Assembly (NCBI GenBank): GCA_025738555.1
Contig: JAOVFP010000005.1
Span: forward strand, 3,472,001-3,536,000
Direction: 5' to 3'
From: Cyathus striatus
Taxonomy: Eukaryota > Basidiomycota > Agaricomycetes > Agaricales > Nidulariaceae
Length of the DNA stretch: 64,000 nt
The position numbers and the translations under genes are program-made. The number at the start of each line of letters is the position of its first letter. The stretch's first letter is position 1. Below are positions 21,658 to 33,693 of this stretch, piece after piece. The notes below the pieces were generated by a model, which saw only the letters and a program-made list of their open reading frames with translations, had not been told where the DNA came from and did not search any database.

Positions 21658-24600
21658 ATGTTTTGAAAGTCTTTTGCCTCGGGCACCGAATCTAGTGTTT
21701 TTCCCTCTCTCTGCAGGTTATCCGCTCTGCGTTCGATACTCCTTGTTCCGCATACCTTCGCGCGCCTCTAGATACCCTGTATCACCGACGCATTTACAGC
21801 ATACAGAAAGTTGATCCATGTAAATGAATTAACCTTTTATCATCTTCTTACTTGACCATCACAATTTTGCATCGATTGAAGAATCATTCCTGCTGTTATT
21901 ATGAACGGTAATAATATTCTCTTGGCTGCAGAATTCGAAGGTTCGCAGGTCGTCCCTAGTACTTAGTATCGCTTTCGACAACTCGCTTCGAAATATCGGG
22001 CTTCATACCCTGGTACGAAATAGAGAACTCCTGTGGTACTTGACTTCTCGAACTAGCCATGCCTGTGATCATTATTCCCGCCGCTACGCCTTTTGGAAAG
22101 AATATATTGACATAGCCTTGTAAATGCAATCCGGATTGACTCTTCCGTTTATCACTTTTATTGTTCAGACATTCCCTGAGCGTACGAATTTCGTACTGAA
22201 ACGACTTCTCCAGTTTTTGCAAATGTATTCAAATTAGAAGTGCGTTTAAACAAGTGCTGCTGTGTCGGTATTACTTACATGGACGGTACTAAACATTCAG
22301 TTCTCTTCTCAATATGATGTTCTGAGTCTTCTGATTCTACAGGATCCGTTAACCATGATGCTCTCGTTCCCATATAGGCCAATGATCCAGTTGACCCACG
22401 GAGTACCACGCTCGGTGGAATCTTCGCCGACGCGTAGAAGAAGCCTCCACCGCCGGTCTTCTTGATATCCTCTAGATTGGCGCTCATACGAGCATCATGA
22501 GGAAATCAAGAGGGGCGCGATGGGTACAATTACCTCTGGGACCCTGCGGTTCCTGGGTTCTGCGTTCGACACCTTTGATTTAATTGCGACTGTGGGGCTA
22601 CCATGATCTGGTTAACTCCTCTCTACGATGCTTGCCATTGCTGTCTTTGTAGGAAATCACCCCCGTTCTTGTGGTGGTCCACTAAGCGCGACTCTCCTAT
22701 TATGTATTCCAATTTTGATGACCCTTGTTATGTTGTGCGATTCTAGGGGATATGCGCTGTTCCCTGGGGCTCACCGTCCTTCACTATGGAGGTCTCTGGA
22801 TCGCACCACCTCCTAAATATATACATGTGATTGTGGCTCAATCAGGACTAGTATAACTGGTACTGCACAAAATTGCTTCCCGAATCGGAGAACAAGCGGC
22901 GCAAGTAGATATGTCAACGACTATAGGGCGGGACCGCAGCTATATAGCTTCTATCCTCTCACCGTTGCGAGCTACTGGAAGTACTTTGTTCAAAAGATCG
23001 CACGGATTGACGGTGCACCTTTGTTTTAAAAATATGTCTCTAACACCCGTTGCGACCGACAGAGCTCCAAGGTCCAAGGAACTTTACAATCGGCATCTTC
23101 ACATTGCACACACAAGATTTACTAGGGGAGATAAAGTGTAATTCGGGTTTCCAGGTCCCCACTTTGTTCTTTAGAAAGCCTTTTAATTACTTGAGGGAGC
23201 GCACGGCTTTTTGATATCCAATTATAGATGTTACGACAGCGCATCAGATGACCCCAGTAGGCCATTCAGCCATCAACGCCTCTTCTCTCGCAGTTTGGAG
23301 CAACATGCCACAGTGCCACCCTTGCCAGTAAATTCCCAGTGGTACTTCGCTCCTATCGGCGATAATTATCTTCTATCCACGGACAGGTGAAATCCTTCTC
23401 TCAGCAATTAGGATTATCATCCCGCGAAGGCACAAACTTCTTTTAACTTGTAGCTTGAAATGCTTCCAACTTGTTTCGAGACGCTCAACTGCCGACGCGG
23501 AACATCCATCCAGCATTGAATTGCTCGAGCTTATTCCTATGCTGATTGCCTTCCATTATCACGATGCTCCATTGCGCTGTTGTCTTCATCACATGAAGAG
23601 TCGCGCTTCGAAGCTCGGTGCGATACGGCTGCCACGCTTCAAGCTGTACCTGGGGACAAGCGCTGTCGCTGTCGAACTTCTAGCTCTGCTCAATGACGAG
23701 GGTTCAGTGTAATTGCGCTCTATCCTTGGACGATGGAAATTCCTTCCATTGCAAGTGGCTGACATCGGAAGTTATCTCCCATAATTGCATGTGGATACAC
23801 ATCGAGAACTGTGATACTGTCGCAGAAAGTAACGACTTGTGGGTCCGCGTTTTTCTGAAATCATCGCTGGCGATACCGATGTGTGAAAGTTGTGCTACGG
23901 TTGAATCAGTTCTCGCGCCAGACCGGAGATTGATGCCAAGTTAGGTGGGAGGGTATATTCTTGTCGGCTGGTTTGTCAGTGAATACGACATGCTTCATAT
24001 GAACTGAGATAAAGATGGACGCTGTGAGGATGCGCGTCCATGTGCATCGACACGATGGATCCCCTGATTCCCTCGCCTCTCCTTGCAACCTCATATCAGC
24101 TCATAAAAGAATCGAAATAGTTACCTCACAACCCATTCTGATTTTAAGAGTAAAAGCAAGCTTACAACCGTTCTAATGACTCCTGTAAGGAATCGGCAGA
24201 CCCAAAGCCCATGATGATAAATTGCCGTTTCGCCGTTATAAATTCCACTCGATCAGTCCTACGAGTTCTAGTTCTCCCGCAAAGACGCGAATGACGAAAT
24301 AAGGTGATGGATTACAAGAAAAGCGACTGAACAGCATTCGTGCTAAGCCAACCCCCCGGCTTCGCAAGTTCGACAAAAGTGTTCGTGATTACCCACCCTC
24401 CTCCTCCTGTAGTACAGATCAGTTGTTATTGTCACGATTTACGCTATACGATCCGCAGATAGAGAGATAGAGCGATCATAAGAGCCACAAGAAGAGTGCC
24501 AACGCCATGGGAGAGGTTGATGTGTCCCATCGAAAAAAGCGCCCGGCAGAGGATGGCTGAGAGGATTCGTTGGTGTGGAACCGAGGGTACTGTGTGGGTG

Positions 24601-25909
24601 TGACGAAACAGGTGAAATTCGAGAGACCGGGATCTTGAGATAGGATCGTCTTTGGACACGCGCAGAAATCGGTCCCCCCTTGGGACCGTACCAAGTGTCG
24701 CTAAAGCGCGTTAATTTACCATGGCTCGACGCGTTTTTACGCGTTTTTACATGATTAGGCTGCACAGAAGGCTTCGTTCGTACACTGGACGCGTTGAGGG
24801 AGTGTGTTTGAGTATGTAAAGAGGACGTATTATGAACTTGTTGTCGCTCGGCGACAACCGCTACAGGTGATCCGTGGATCTCCCATGAGGCACAGTTTAC
24901 AGATGTGGTTGTGAATTCACTACGGTTCATTGCAACAGGGGGGACTCGGGAATGTAGAGGATAACGACTGATGTGTATAAGCATCCATTGAGGATGTCAG
25001 GAGGATGGGTTGCTAGTGATTGGAATTTACAAAGTACTTTGCAATCTGGAAACAAGACAGCTTGGGGCTCCATGGTCATATGGGCGCTGGACGGCTGAGT
25101 GACCGGAGAAATCACATTTGCTAACTGCAGAATGATGGTAGATGTGGTCGCGAGTGTCACGGCAAGGAATGTCGAAATGGATGACGGTGGAACAGGGTGC
25201 CGAGCAGAGGTGGCAGGGATCTGGAAGATAGCGTGACTACGAGATGGTAGGAAGGGGTGGTAGGGAGGATCTATGTGATCGGGACTGAACTACATAATAA
25301 CAAGTGGGAGGGCAGCCGCCCAGCAAGTGCTAAACTGTAAACGTAGATGACCGCGGAGGGGGTGGATAATATAGGAGATGGATGAAAATAGAGTTGAAAT
25401 TAGACTGCGAACTTGGTGGTGATGAGGGGGCTGAGGGGGAGAAATTGAAGATATGGGGGTGTTTGATTCTGAATATACAGGGTGCGGATGAAGGTTGTCA
25501 TCGAAGAGTAGGTATTTGAGGAGGATTACCTTGTGAAACGGATGCGGGATAAGGAGGAGAACGAGAAAGGAAAGGCCCTGCAACTGTTGCCGGACGTGAT
25601 GGGTGTTGTAATAATTATGTTGGCTGGGAAGAAGAAGACGTTGTGGCTGAGCAGGAAGAACAGATGAGGAGAAGAGGGATAAGTAGTGAATATTAGAATA
25701 TTGTTATTTCATTTGAATATTATTATTATCGTCAAGGTACGCCCGTCGCACTCTTCACTTCACAAATGTCACATTCTTGAAAATTATATAAACGAAAATG
25801 AGACTTCTCATCCTCCTCCCGTGTCCTCCCTGTCCTCCCTCTCCCAAACACCACAGACACTGCGCCAGGCAGACGTCGCTCTCTTCCCCCCACTCCTTCC
25901 TCCGCTGCC
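21658..25909. other. 4.2-kb stretch without a recognisable gene
   Basis: Both strands hold frames up to 181 residues, but none shows a recognisable domain, conserved motif or convincing splice-linked extension. The frame at 24439-24984 on the minus strand is described separately. A short direct repeat (ACGCGTTTTT twice) lies at about 24729-24749. The stretch may contain decayed genes or mobile DNA beyond recognition by eye. Confidence 0.45.
24439..24984 (-). CDS. Unrecognised 181-residue reading frame, doubtful
   Basis: An uninterrupted frame of 181 codons from ATG at 24984. The product is rich in Ser, Pro, Thr and His, without a recognisable domain. Overlapping frames on the same strand are open over similar distances, and one of them ends in a hydrophobic tail (LLVALMIALSLYL) that would suit a GPI signal or membrane anchor. 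Such overlap suggests base composition rather than coding. I list it only because of its length in an otherwise empty region. Confidence 0.15.
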   Translation of the reverse strand: MLIHISRYPLHSRVPPVAMNRSEFTTTSVNCASWEIHGSPVAVVAERQQVHNTSSLHTQTHSLNASSVRTKPSVQPNHVKTRKNASSHGKLTRFSDTWYGPKGGPISARVQRRSYLKIPVSRISPVSSHPHSTLGSTPTNPLSHPLPGAFFDGTHQPLPWRWHSSCGSYDRSISLSADRIA

Positions 25910-26730
25910 ATGCCTTCGCTTCGTCGCACCGCCTCCTCCCCTGCCGTCCGCTCCTCCCCCTACTCCTCAACCTACCTTGCTGCCTCGCGCTCAAGTTCCA
26001 ACGGCGGCCATCCCAATAGGCGGTCAGCACCCTCAGAGACAAGCAACAGGCGTGTTCTTGCCGACATCGAGTGGTGGAGAGTTACCGATGGCCAGCGCCA
26101 GGCTGCCGACACTGAGGCCGATGATCGCTCGCTCGACGACCAGGACCAGGTCGTAGATAGCGTCATACTTGGCTCTCCTGCTGTCGACTCTTTCACCTCG
26201 ACCCTCCTCGACCTCGGTGCACAAGAGCAATCCTTGCATTGGATTCCTACGGCAGTTGCGGGCACGTCTCCAGAGGTATGTATCGTGTCGCGACGATAGT
26301 ACCTGTAGTTGTCCATGGTTAACACGCACTCTCTTCTTATTTTTCATCCGCTGCGTTGTACTAGGTTCTTCGTTCAGGATTTGCTGCGCTATCCATCGCA
26401 CCTCGTACTCCCGTCAGGAGGCACAGCCGCGAATCGTCCTTCTCGTCTCTCGAGTCTTCGCCTGAGCCTGAGCCTGAGACTAGCACTTCCTCTCCCTTGG
26501 AGGGCTTGAGAAGCGCCTTGCTAGACCTCGATCTACCCCTTTCCTTGCCCGATTCAGTTCGTTCGAGAAGAAGGGAGAGAGAAGGCAGCAACCGAGCTGT
26601 GACGCTACCCGCTGTTTTAATGCGGTCGCGTACGTTTGCAGATTGCTTTTCCTTGCACAACGAGCACCCCGGTCACTATGCTGACTTTGCGGTCTCACCG
26701 CTTTCCTCCGCACCCGACTTCTTTAATTGA
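25910..26730 (+). CDS. Conserved-looking fungal protein of unknown function
   Basis: Two exons were traced: 25910-26275 and 26365-26730, each exactly 122 codons, giving 243 residues. The intron has a clean GTATGT donor and CTAG acceptor. The N-terminus is basic and Ser-rich (MPSLRRTASSPAVRSSPYSS). It is followed by RRVLADIEWWRVTDGQ, which I recall from unnamed Agaricomycete proteins, and a second half rich in Arg-Ser, Ser-Pro and Glu stretches. There is no signal peptide, membrane helix or catalytic motif. It is probably largely disordered; a nuclear or RNA-related role would be a guess. Confidence 0.65.
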
Positions 26731-28376
26731 TTGCTCGTGGCTGCTGGGGCACTGCAGGCGTTTGTCTCATCATAGGATGCTTCGCCGCACTCTCATTCTT
26801 TGTTCTTCAAAAAAATCTTCGCTCGTCGTTGCTCCATTGCTTTCGCGCAACCCATTTGTTCATCCACACCCCATACCAACTACGTCAACAATGTTCAATC
26901 TCCACATCACCTTTCTTGATTCCTTTTCCGCACTGCACGACATGACCTTTCATGATCCACCATCACCAGGCTGGTGAGCAATCCAAGCATCACGCTTTAC
27001 GCTATCCAAAGGTGGCTCATCAGTCGTTGAGGACTATCCAATCCACTTTTGACTCTTGACCTGCCCGGAGCCCTACGTGGCACTATTTTTTTTCTACACG
27101 TTGCACTTCATTTTCTTTTCATCTTACATTGGTTTTTTATTCCCGTCTTGCCTTCATATACATTTACAACATTCATCTAAATCAAACAATTGCATTCACA
27201 ACATTCAACATTTTTCCGCGCAATTTCATGATTTGTGTTCATGTCTTACTTTGTTCTCTGATGACACATTGGTTCATTTATCTATACTTCACTTGCATAT
27301 ATTTCTTTACCCTTCATCTCATCGTGCAGCTCTGCCCTTCTTGGTTCTCCCACCACAAAGTACATAACTCGCAATCAAGCAAATAGCACTAACCTCTACC
27401 CCTTCCTCCTTACCAACTGTAACGACTAGATTATGCATCCCCTTAGGTTCTTTTCGAATCTCTTGATCTTTTCGTTGTGCTTTCAAAATTGTTCCCTGTT
27501 ACGACCCGTCATGACTTCCTATTTTCTCATTTTGTTCTTTTAACGGCTGTTTCTCTTGATGAATCACGCTTGACGAATCAAAAATAGCAGCCAGGTTCTC
27601 TATGTATGTACAATACTATATAGACCCTTGTTGTACCCTCTCCCAATCCAATCCAATCTAACCTGAGCTTTTCTATGTGTGCCTATTTCAAATTTGACTT
27701 CGGCTTTTGGGTGATTACCGAAATATGTATCAAACCCAGAGCTCTTACCAAATCTGATGAAGGTAAACGATGATGAACGCCCACGTCGGCATATAAGAAC
27801 CCCAGGTGGAACAACAGGGACACAAGAAAACACAAGTCTAGAAACCGAAGGAAGTCGCAAGAGCGTTGCGGATGTTAATGATTTAATGATCCTGGCGCGA
27901 CGGACCGACGTCCCCGTTGTGGCAGAAGTAATTTTGGAAGAGAGAAATCAGACTTCAGGAATGTGTGTACGCGACGCCTTCTTTTACATACGAATGGGCG
28001 CTTTGTGAAAGATTTTGCAATACGGTACATCGAAAAAGTGACGAAGTGTACGAGTGGGCGCCGGTGATCTCCCCTGGTTGAATTGGATACGTTGTATTTT
28101 AGGATAGAGGTAATGATGATCGGAGACGAGACGACATAGCTGGTTCTTGCCAAGTTGCTGAGAAAGCAGACAGAGACATATGAAAGTACCAATGCGTGGC
28201 ATGCACCGACAAACCGCAGTGGCATGTCGGCAATTGCTGATTGGCGGTATAACTTCCATATATCATGTACTCAATCCCTACTGTTTTGAATTATGAACTT
28301 GCAGGGTACTTGAAATATAGTGCTCGTGAGAGCTTGTGCGTCGTGATCACTGACGGGGATCACGTTGGGCGGAGGG
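26731..28376. other. Intergenic region, pyrimidine-rich
   Basis: From 26750 to 27600 the plus strand is strongly T/C-rich, giving long but composition-driven frames without domains. It probably includes the 3' untranslated region of the preceding gene. No gene is supported on either strand. Confidence 0.5.
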
Positions 28377-30286
28377 TTATCTTTTCATGCCTGCAATCAC
28401 AGCGGGACCTGACACTTTGCTCCATGGTGACGTAGCTATAGGCCCGTAACGGAATTGCGCCAAAGGAACCGGAGGAGGACGCATTTTTGCTGCAGGTGGC
28501 GGAGGAGGCCCTTGAGATTGGTGACGCTGCTGCACCTGAGGTTGTTGCGGTTGAGGCTGCGAAGGTTGGCCATGCCGCACCTTCCATGCGTTTCGGATCT
28601 CATTCGAACGAGCGAGGAGCTGGTAAAAAGAAGGTGATTAGATCACCTGGAGATAGATAGAAAACGAAAGAAAGAAAAGAACGTAAGAAAGAAAGAAAAA
28701 AATGAAAAGAGCGGCGCGTACGAAAGAATACATGGTCAAAGTACTCACAGCTTCTTTTTCTACACCATCGGCAATGCTCTGAATGATATTATCCACAACG
28801 CTGCGATGGTTTCCATTGGGCTTATCTTCACGGAATCGCATCATTCTCCAGCTTTCAACCGTGGGATCCCAGTGCACTTCGACAATACGGTCGTCCAACT
28901 GTTCTCCCGATAATTTTAACCTACAGAAAAGAGAACACGACGAGTCAGTTCCGGGGTTCTTATGTACCTACTTGCCGTAAGGACACGCCTTCGGCAGGAG
29001 AAAGGCTGCTTACTTCTCCCATTCTTCATCATCAACGTACATCTGGTCGTATTCTTCGTACTTGGATTGGCCCCGCTCATCGCCCGTCCAGACGTAAAGA
29101 AGGAAGATGGGTTTGGCGTAGAAATCAGGAGTTTTGGGGTTCGTTGCTGATGGCGGAAACTTGAGGACGAGCTTGAAATCGATTGAGTTCTCAAACGGAG
29201 GTTTCCATTTCAAACTGGAATAGAATGGGTCAGTATAAAGCTAGTTCTCCTATGCGGTATTCCTTACATGTTAATATCTGTGCCAGGCGTATAAGGTGTG
29301 TTGACGCATGTGTAGATAAGGCCGTCATTCCCATGTTGGAGCTTGGGAATGTCCTCACTGAAGACCTTTTCTACATGATAAGAGAAGTTAATCTGTTTAA
29401 CTGCGATTCTACGGCACTTGGTGAGCGAAATGAAAGACAGGCGGATCTCCAACACTAACTTAAATGGGTGGCTTCCTGTTACATCAGGATGGTCACGTAT
29501 CATCTTCGCATAGGGCTTGAAGAACCACTCATTTAATCGCTGCATAATTTGCGAGTGATAAGTGAAAAAATAAAACGTCACAAAACATACGCACGCCGTA
29601 TCGTTTATCCAAGGGTCGGGACATGACATTGTGGTTATCGACCACTAAGCAGTCAAAGGCCAAGAAACGTAAAGTTTCCTGCGTCGATCCAGTCAGAGAA
29701 GAAGCGGAATAAGGTTAATTTCGCGAACCTTTCCTGTGGCAGGGTCAGTGTCGATGACAAGCTCTCCGTCGACTATCGTGTTCTGAAGCGGAAATATGGG
29801 ATTGTCAAAATGAGGAAAAAAAATTCCTTGGATTTCGCGGTAGGTGTTGCGTCGATCAATCTTGTGGTGTTGAGAAAAGCTTATAATCCTTGGTGTAGAA
29901 GTTGAATACTCACAATATAAACAAACTGTTCCCTGTCTATGAAAGCAACGAACAAAAGAACACGAATACCATCCGACTTCTCGCATACCCAAAAACTATG
30001 TCACGTAAAGATTGATGAGTCACTTTAAACATAAGGCAGAATGAAAACACATACTCTTGTGACTCCAATTTGAGAAGATCTCTAGTTCCAAAACTGACGG
30101 GTTGACTTCCTGGAAATCTATCAAAAGGGTCCGAGTTAATGCTGTGTTAGAAGAACATAAATTAGACACGGGTACATGCCTTTCATTGTCGAGGTTGCAG
30201 AGTGCTGCGACATGCCGCTTTAGCCAGTGTTCTTTGTCGGAACGAATGGTCACCATTTCTCCCGGAAGGTCTGGAGTCTTGGACAT
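28377..30286 (-). CDS. CEG1: mRNA-capping enzyme guanylyltransferase subunit
   Basis: Ten exons were traced: 30180-30286, about 30049-30117, 29914-29995, 29729-29860, 29595-29678, 29460-29539, 29268-29408, 29014-29214, 28749-28920 and 28377-28619. The nuclear enzyme transfers GMP to the 5' diphosphate end of nascent mRNA. The nucleotidyl motif I reads CEKSDGIR (Lys is the GMP attachment site). Motif III is DRRNTYRE, motif IIIa NTIVDGELV and motif IV HGNDGLIYTC. Motif V is DFKLVLKFPP, with PGSQPVSF upstream as in homologues. The C-terminus is a Pro/Gln-rich tail. Intron 1 is GC-AG (GAAAG then GCATGT); only this donor gives the family sequence ERFPGSQPV. The exon 2/3 junction is uncertain: a weak GTTTTC donor, or one surplus base in the T5 run at 29991-29995. 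Confidence 0.92.
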
Positions 30287-30730
30287 TCTGAGATAGAATC
30301 AGAATTGGATGGGGCTGAGAAGCAGAATCAGTCAAGTGCTTTTATAGCCGGGAGCATTACAGGCTTACAGCAATTTAAATAATGAAAGGCGATATTGGGG
30401 ACTCAGAGCGTCACAATTTTAGTCATTCCTAGTCATTCCTTTTCGTCCCATTCATTAACTATTTCAGCTAACTTTCTATCCCAATTTTATGCATTAACAC
30501 TAAAAAGGGAATCCCCGACGTCCTCGACGCTATTACCTCAGCAATTTATCACTTAACACGTTTCGCTGGCGACTCGCTACGGCCAATCTCATCTCTCGTG
30601 TTGTCTCATCATTACTCTAGGCGTGAATTATGTAGCTAAGCTTTGTTGATTGCGATAGCGATAATACAATGGCACAAATAAGAAAAATTGCAGAAGCCTA
30701 GAATACGAAACATAGAAAACTGCACTACGA

Positions 30731-31524
30731 TCACCGATCCTCTGCCCATTCCTAAAAACCAATTAAGATTAGAGTCATATTGCTTATCTATAAGATATCA
30801 CTTACGTTCTCCTTCTTGATTTGAGCCTGAATGAAAAAAAGACGAAGAGATTAGTGGCGACCTTTGAAAAAAACATGAGAATGACGTACCTCCTCCTCGG
30901 GCGTGAAGTCATTTACGATGTTGAAGAGCTTTCGGATTTCTTCTGGTGTCTTTCCTTTGATCATGTTGGCGACAGTTTTGCAACCCACATCACTGCAAGA
31001 AACGGCTCGTCAGCAATGAAGCTTTATCAAAATCGATGGAAATGAAAACCTACAGAAGAGACTTGATGTCGAGGTAGTTAGCAGCGAGGATAATCTCAAA
31101 GAGCATCTCCTGATCAACCGTGATGAACTTCTGGTCCCACTCGGAGATGTCAGTAGTGCGTTTGCGGGTCTCGTCCTGAGACTGGTCAGCGTCTGCTGAG
31201 GGGAGAGGCTCGCCACGGTGGTGCTCGCAGTACTCGAGGACCTGCCAGATTAGGAAGCGATATGTGAGACAACAGCGTGCGATGTGTGGCGCAGCAGCAA
31301 CGTCGAACGCACCTTTTTCAAGACGCTCGAGGACACGTTAGGGAGAGGAATGGGCTGCTCTGATTCACCGACGTCTGCGAAAAGGGGGTGCTGTCAGTGG
31401 CAAAGAACGCGAGGTGAACGCGCAGTGGCTCACCCTCAAGCATGTTCTTAATGAGCACGCTGCGCTCAACGACATCCTTGTCAGCGGTGAACTGTTCGTT
31501 ATCGGAAGTGACGAGGAGAACCAT
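30731..31524 (-). CDS. SKP1: SKP1, SCF ubiquitin ligase adaptor
   Basis: Six exons were traced: 31434-31524, 31313-31374, 31054-31241, 30992-30890, 30806-30826 and 30731-30751, giving 161 residues, normal for SKP1. It links F-box proteins to cullin-1. The POZ-like half reads [20 protein letters not shown] and the F-box-binding half [40 protein letters not shown] and NEWAEDR at the C-terminus. All are near-invariant in the family. The last two coding exons are only 21 nt each. The gene is divergent from mitochondrial bL27, with 202 bp between start codons. Three F-box genes are in this window. Confidence 0.96.
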
Positions 31525-31726
31525 TTTGTGTTAGTAGAAGGAGGAGGAGGGTAAGATTTAAATTGGTATGAAAGCTGTTGGGAGAGAAGATGCGGTTCGT
31601 GATACAGTTAGCCGCGCGTAGAAATGGGCTATTTCAACTCCCCCCGTTCGGCGATAGCCGAGTCATAGTACCATCCCATTTGTTTTCTTCCGTCCAACAA
31701 ACAATAGCCGTCTTGTCTTGTTCTCC

Positions 31727-32352
31727 ATGTCCTTCCTCGCCCGTTGCGTACAACTCACTAGGAGCCCATTCTCTCTAGGTATTGTTTCTATTCTATTCTA
31801 TTCCACCACAATTGTACCTCATCCGAATCATTTTTGCAATAGCCCTAGGCTCTGTCCGTACAGCCACGAAGAGGGCTGGAGGCACAGTCAAAAATCATGG
31901 CGGTTCACCTGGTAAACGGTTAGGTGTCAAGAAATACTCTGGTATGCGCTATTCTTTTGTTTTCCATACCAAATGTACAATACCTACAATCTTATGCAGA
32001 CCAATATGTTATTCCCGGAAATATTATCGTCAGGCAACGAGGGTCCGTATTCCATCCTGGTCCAAATGTGCGCCCCTTCATTGTTCTTTCATTGCACCGA
32101 CTTCTGACTTGCCACGTCGAACGCGCGCAGGTCAAAATGGGACGTGACCACACAATATACGCCATCACACCTGGGTTCGTTCGTTTCTGGAGGGAGAAGT
32201 ACATGAGAGGGGAACGCAAGTTCGTTGGAGTAGTGACTACGCGTGGAGAAAAGCTTCCCCGAGATATCGCTGCATTCGGTCGGGATAGGTTCTTTGGGTT
32301 GGTCAACGCAAATGCATTGAAATCCTCTCCACAACTCGCAGCCTCCACCTGA
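31727..32352 (+). CDS. Mitochondrial large-subunit ribosomal protein bL27m
   Basis: Four exons were traced: 31727-31778, 31843-31941, 32000-32067 and 32131-32352, giving 146 residues. The N-terminus (MSFLARCVQLTRSPFSLG) is basic and suits a mitochondrial targeting sequence. The family core ATKRAGGTVKNHGGSPGKRL is followed by QYVIPGNIIVRQRGSVFHPG and GRDHTIYAI. In bacteria this protein reaches the peptidyl-transferase centre. The C-terminal extension (KYMRGERKFVGVVTTRGEK) is typical of fungal bL27m. Divergent from SKP1. Confidence 0.94.
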
Positions 32353-32526
32353 ACAACCACATACTTATCACCTCCCTATACCATAGAACATCTAATTTTC
32401 AATGACGTTTTGTCTATCCACTATTGTGCACCCAATCGAGGTCTTCGCTTTGCATCAGTCTAATTATAACTTACATTGATAAGAACAGTGCACAAGAACG
32501 AACATGTCTTCCCAGCGTACAGCAAC

Positions 32527-33479
32527 ATGATTCAAGTGGTAACCCTCAAAGCACTGAAGCTTTCAGGTGTGCTGTAATGCTTAATCCACGGCGTGACACC
32601 TAACCGAGTCGTAATCTAGAAATACCATCCGAGGATGTCATCTTGGCGGAAGGGGATGCCATTATGAAGTCAACATCGAGCTGGAAGCCAGGCAAGGTGT
32701 ATTTCGGGAATGTTCAGTCATACAGCCGTCCTAAAGGGCCAGGAGACGAAGCACCGTGGCACTGCCGAGTTAGCGAACACGCAGCGGATGAGGTTACATT
32801 TGATGACTTATGGGACAAGCTAGGGAGGAACAAAGCTAAAAATGAGATGGGGTAGGTTTTGGGTCTCATATCAGCTTTCGCCAAGCTTCATAATGCTGTT
32901 ATAGGTTCATACCTGAGATAAAAAATGTCAGTCTCTTGAAGGAAATCTCACCAACTGCGAACATCTGGTCGATATACTACGAGTTTATACCTCCCATATC
33001 GCCTAGAATATACGCGGAATTGCAAGTAGTGCACCTGTCTGAGACTTCTCCCCGTGTCGGGTAAAATGCCAGTTAGTACCAACGAGTTTGCCAAAGCTAA
33101 CCATCAATTAGAACCATTGTGTCCATTCCTGTCGACATCGCGCCTGATAAAGGAACGGACGAAGCAAAGTTGGAGGCGAAGGCTATTAAAGCCCGATACG
33201 TTAGTGTTGAGCGCCTCACGGAGCTGGAAGATGGCAAGACCGAATGGGCAATGTGTGTTAGTAGCTCTGTAGAGGGAAGCTTACCCGTCAGACTCATCGC
33301 GGAAATGTCAATGGATAAAGAGATTTCGAAGGTAAGTGTGCCGAAAGTTCATTTAATATGGGTTGATTTACGAGTCAATTAAGGACGTTCCTTATTTTAT
33401 GAAGTGGTTCAAGGCTTTTAAGGTCTATTCTAATTCTGATGTGTCTTTTCTTTACTCAATACCAACGAATGTACATTGA
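32527..33479 (+). CDS. DUF3074 (START-like) protein, first of a tandem pair
   Basis: Five exons were traced: 32527-32566, 32620-32851, 32905-33060, 33112-33331 and 33384-33479, giving 247 residues. The core SWKPGKVYFGNVQSYSRPKG, PWHCRVSEHAADEVTFDDLW, PPISPRIYAELQ and VSVERLTELEDGKTEW matches the fungal DUF3074 family, whose fold is START/SRPBCC-like and probably binds a hydrophobic ligand; function is unknown. Exons 2 and 3 have exactly the same lengths (232 and 156 bp) as those of the next gene, so the pair arose by duplication. The N-terminus here is shorter (MIQVVTLKALKLS). An upstream ATG at 32504 opens an eight-codon frame whose TGA overlaps the chosen ATG. Confidence 0.8.
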
Positions 33480-33693
33480 ACGTCTAATGAAATGCTCTTT
33501 TTCGAAAAATACTCAAGAGGTCCTTAGTACCACAATTTAATTGTGGTCCGATTATTACACGATTGCTAAAAATAGACTAACTTGTCTCACAGGAGTTCAT
33601 GATTCAAATTCGGACGTAGGTTACACCCAGGTCTTGAGAATTAATTCGCAACTGCTGTTAAAATCAAGCTACCACCACCTCCCACCACCAGAC

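Noticed and set aside
25686..26156. 156-codon plus-strand frame overlapping the 25910 gene
   Set aside because: The other frame starting at 25910 splices cleanly into a second exon and has the conserved-looking ADIEWWRVTDGQ segment.
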